Assembly: GCA_034440595.1 (NCBI GenBank)
Contig: JAWXCH010000583.1
Location: 1-6,018 of the forward strand
DNA from: JAWXCH01 sp034440595
GTDB taxonomy: Bacteria > Planctomycetota > Planctomycetia > Pirellulales > JALHPA01
Direction: 5' to 3'
DNA: 6,018 bases
Position numbers and translations under genes: made by a program. Shown here piece by piece: positions 4,609-6,018 of the stretch (position 1 is its first letter; each line of letters starts with the position of its first letter). A model generated the notes under the pieces. It saw nothing but the letters and a program-made list of their open reading frames with translations, was not told the DNA's origin and searched no databases.

Positions 4609-5076
4609 ATGGAACTGGAATTTACCGTCACACCATCGCTAACCGCAACGATGACATCCGCGACCCCTGTTGCTGGCCGATCGCACCGACCTTTGGCGAC
4701 TACAATGCTGCCAGGGGGATCCACCGCCGCCGAAAAAGTCACAGATGAAGCCGCAGTTCCTGATGTTGCCGCGACCAAATGTTTTGTAGCGCTCAGTCGA
4801 TTTACGGTCGCACACATGACGGCGGAGGTTAAGCAGGCGTTTCGCCAACGCCCGCACCGGGTCGATAGTGCCGCAGGATTTGTGCGGATGGAGGTGCTCA
4901 GCCCGATTGATGCGCCGGATGAAATCTGGCTGATGACTTATTGGCAGGATGAGCCCAGCTACCGCACCTGGCATCATAGTCATCTGTACAAAGAGTCGCA
5001 TCAGGGAATTCCCAAGGGAATGCGCCTGGCCCCCAAGAGTGTTTCGATTCGATTTTTTGAACACGTAGCATCTTGA
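4609..5076 (+). CDS. ABM-fold (antibiotic biosynthesis monooxygenase / heme-degrading monooxygenase-like) protein
   Basis: A 155-residue protein. About residues 57-155 match the dimeric alpha-beta ABM barrel: CFVALSRFTV (first strand), a helix rich in E/K/Q/R, GFVRMEVLSP (second strand), IWLMTYWQDEPSYRTWHHS (third strand plus helix), then YKESHQGIPKG. Against S. aureus IsdG from memory, W121 and H131 keep the W-x9-H spacing of that heme oxygenase (W66, H76). The position of its catalytic Asn7, in the strand motif NRLTL, is S63 (SRFTV) here. It is therefore heme-monooxygenase-like, but heme cleavage is not assured; another small-molecule oxygenase or a non-catalytic role is possible. Residues 1-56 are a Thr/Ala/Pro-rich, probably disordered extension not usual for the family. 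GGAAGGA 10 bases upstream supports this ATG. The B12-binding gene starts 15 bases after the stop, so the two are probably co-transcribed. A minus-strand frame over it is a shadow. Confidence 0.82.
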   Translation: MELEFTVTPSLTATMTSATPVAGRSHRPLATTMLPGGSTAAEKVTDEAAVPDVAATKCFVALSRFTVAHMTAEVKQAFRQRPHRVDSAAGFVRMEVLSPIDAPDEIWLMTYWQDEPSYRTWHHSHLYKESHQGIPKGMRLAPKSVSIRFFEHVAS

Positions 5077-5091
5077 CGTATCGATCCTGCA

Positions 5092-6018
5092 ATGCCGACT
5101 TACAATCTCACTGACAACCTGACTGTCTACCGAACAATCCTCGATCGGCGAGAGAGTCTCGCCCAGCGGATCGTCGATCGACATTACCTGCACCGACCTG
5201 AACTGCAACAGCGGTATGGGAGCGAGGGACGCAAACACTGCCTGACCGATGCGCGGCGACACCTGGATGCACTATCGCAGGCGATCGTTGTATCACGCAC
5301 CGCACTCTTTGTAGACTATGTGGCCTGGGCGAAAATTGTGCTCGCGTCACGGGGTATTTCCTCAGATGATCTGGCCGACAATCTGGAATCGTGCCTGCAA
5401 ACGCTTCGAGACGAACTTCCACCCGATCAAGCGGCCATTGCCGCACGTTACATCCTGGATAGCCTGAGTTGCTTGCCAGTGCTGCCGACAACGTTACCCA
5501 GTTTTCTCAGCACGGATCGCCCTCTGGCGGACCTGGCCCGAAATTACCTGGAAGCGCTGCTGAAAGGTGATCGCCGCACCGCCAGCCATCTCATTCAAGA
5601 GGCGGTCCAGAACGGGACATCGATCCGCGATATCTATTTGCATGTCTTTCAGCGATCGCAATACGAAATTGGCCGACTGTGGCAGACCAACGAAATCAGC
5701 GTCGGTCAGGAGCACCTGTGCACCGCCGCCATACAACTCATCATGTCGCAACTCTATCCCGCGATTTTTGGCACTGAGCGCAAAGACCGCCGGATGGTAG
5801 CCACCTGCGTGGGAGGTGACCTGCACGAGATTGGGATCCGGATGGTTGCCGATTTCTTTGAGATGGACGGTTGGGACACCATTTACCTGGGTGCGGACGT
5901 GCCAGCGGATAGCATCATTCAAGCCGTCAGCATACAGCGCGCTCATGTCCTGGCGATTTCGACCACACTGGTCACGCATGTCTCGGCGGTGGCCAGCCTG
6001 ATAGGGCTTGTCAGGGCC
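5092..6018 (+). CDS. Cobalamin (B12)-binding sensor protein with CarH-type W-x9-EH motif, partial at the right edge
   Basis: The first 309 residues are visible and no stop is reached. Residues about 145-225 form the helical B12 cap domain (LARNYLEALLKGDRRTAS, then SIRDIYLHVFQRSQYEIGRLW). It contains W197, nine residues, E207-H208: the W-x9-EH signature that caps the adenosyl group in CarH photoreceptors. Residues about 234-309 begin the Rossmann B12 domain with GGDLHEIG, i.e. the DxHxxG motif D243-H245-G248. H245 is the expected lower cobalt ligand. GWDTIYLGADVP and the AISTTL strand (S290) follow. The residue after W197 is Gln, whereas T. thermophilus CarH has His132, the ligand of its light state. 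The N-terminal about 140 residues are helical, with RYGSEGRKHC (41-50) and ALFVDYVAWAK (71-81); they are not a MerR domain and I do not recognise them. The ATG at 5092 lacks a Shine-Dalgarno. It is probably operonic with the ABM gene. B12 binding is likely; light sensing is inferred. Confidence 0.88.
   Translation, partial: MPTYNLTDNLTVYRTILDRRESLAQRIVDRHYLHRPELQQRYGSEGRKHCLTDARRHLDALSQAIVVSRTALFVDYVAWAKIVLASRGISSDDLADNLESCLQTLRDELPPDQAAIAARYILDSLSCLPVLPTTLPSFLSTDRPLADLARNYLEALLKGDRRTASHLIQEAVQNGTSIRDIYLHVFQRSQYEIGRLWQTNEISVGQEHLCTAAIQLIMSQLYPAIFGTERKDRRMVATCVGGDLHEIGIRMVADFFEMDGWDTIYLGADVPADSIIQAVSIQRAHVLAISTTLVTHVSAVASLIGLVRA

Noticed and set aside
4639..5262. 207-codon minus-strand open frame across the ABM and B12 genes
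   Set aside because: It overlaps two genes with recognisable domains on the other strand, and its translation has no recognisable motif.
5494..5979. 161-codon minus-strand frame opposite the B12-binding domain
   Set aside because: The plus strand carries intact W-x9-EH and DxHxxG motifs here. The minus frame is a shadow without motifs.

Overview
The window looks like part of a Planctomycetota chromosome, perhaps Pirellulaceae-like. This is an inference from moderately high GC, wide intergenic gaps rich in hairpins, few Shine-Dalgarno sites and the flavour of the proteins; no rRNA or marker gene is present to confirm it. Six protein genes can be supported, two of them running off the window edges. 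No tRNA, rRNA, CRISPR array or transposase gene was seen.

Left part (1-2336, minus strand): the two subunits of ADP-forming succinyl-CoA synthetase, sucC (complete) and then sucD (first 102 residues only). They are separated by an unusual 320-base gap holding a post-stop hairpin, a tandem double hairpin resembling an intergenic REP-type repeat, and a pyrimidine tract. Upstream of sucC lies a 522-base divergent intergenic region with a perfect -10 hexamer for sucC and a stem-loop in its leader. I see no gene in it.

Centre (2337-3808): a 12-TM major facilitator superfamily exporter of DHA1 type on the plus strand. It is followed by a 12-bp-stem palindrome, a second pyrimidine tract and a terminator-like hairpin. 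The terminator runs directly into a near-consensus promoter for the next gene.

Right part (3809-6018, plus strand): a Fur/PerR-family regulator that keeps all five residues of the PerR regulatory metal site but has lost all four structural-zinc cysteines, and is probably translated from a leaderless mRNA. Next comes a 329-base intergenic region with five copies of TTGCGG (both strands), then an apparent two-gene operon. The first gene is an ABM-fold protein related to heme-degrading monooxygenases. The second, 15 bases on, is a cobalamin-binding sensor with the CarH-type W-x9-EH motif and the DxHxxG cobalt-ligand motif. In place of the MerR DNA-binding domain of CarH it has an unfamiliar helical N-terminal region. 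This pair is the most interesting item: a candidate B12-based light (or B12/tetrapyrrole) sensing module linked to a possible heme-cleaving enzyme, beside a metal/peroxide-type regulator.
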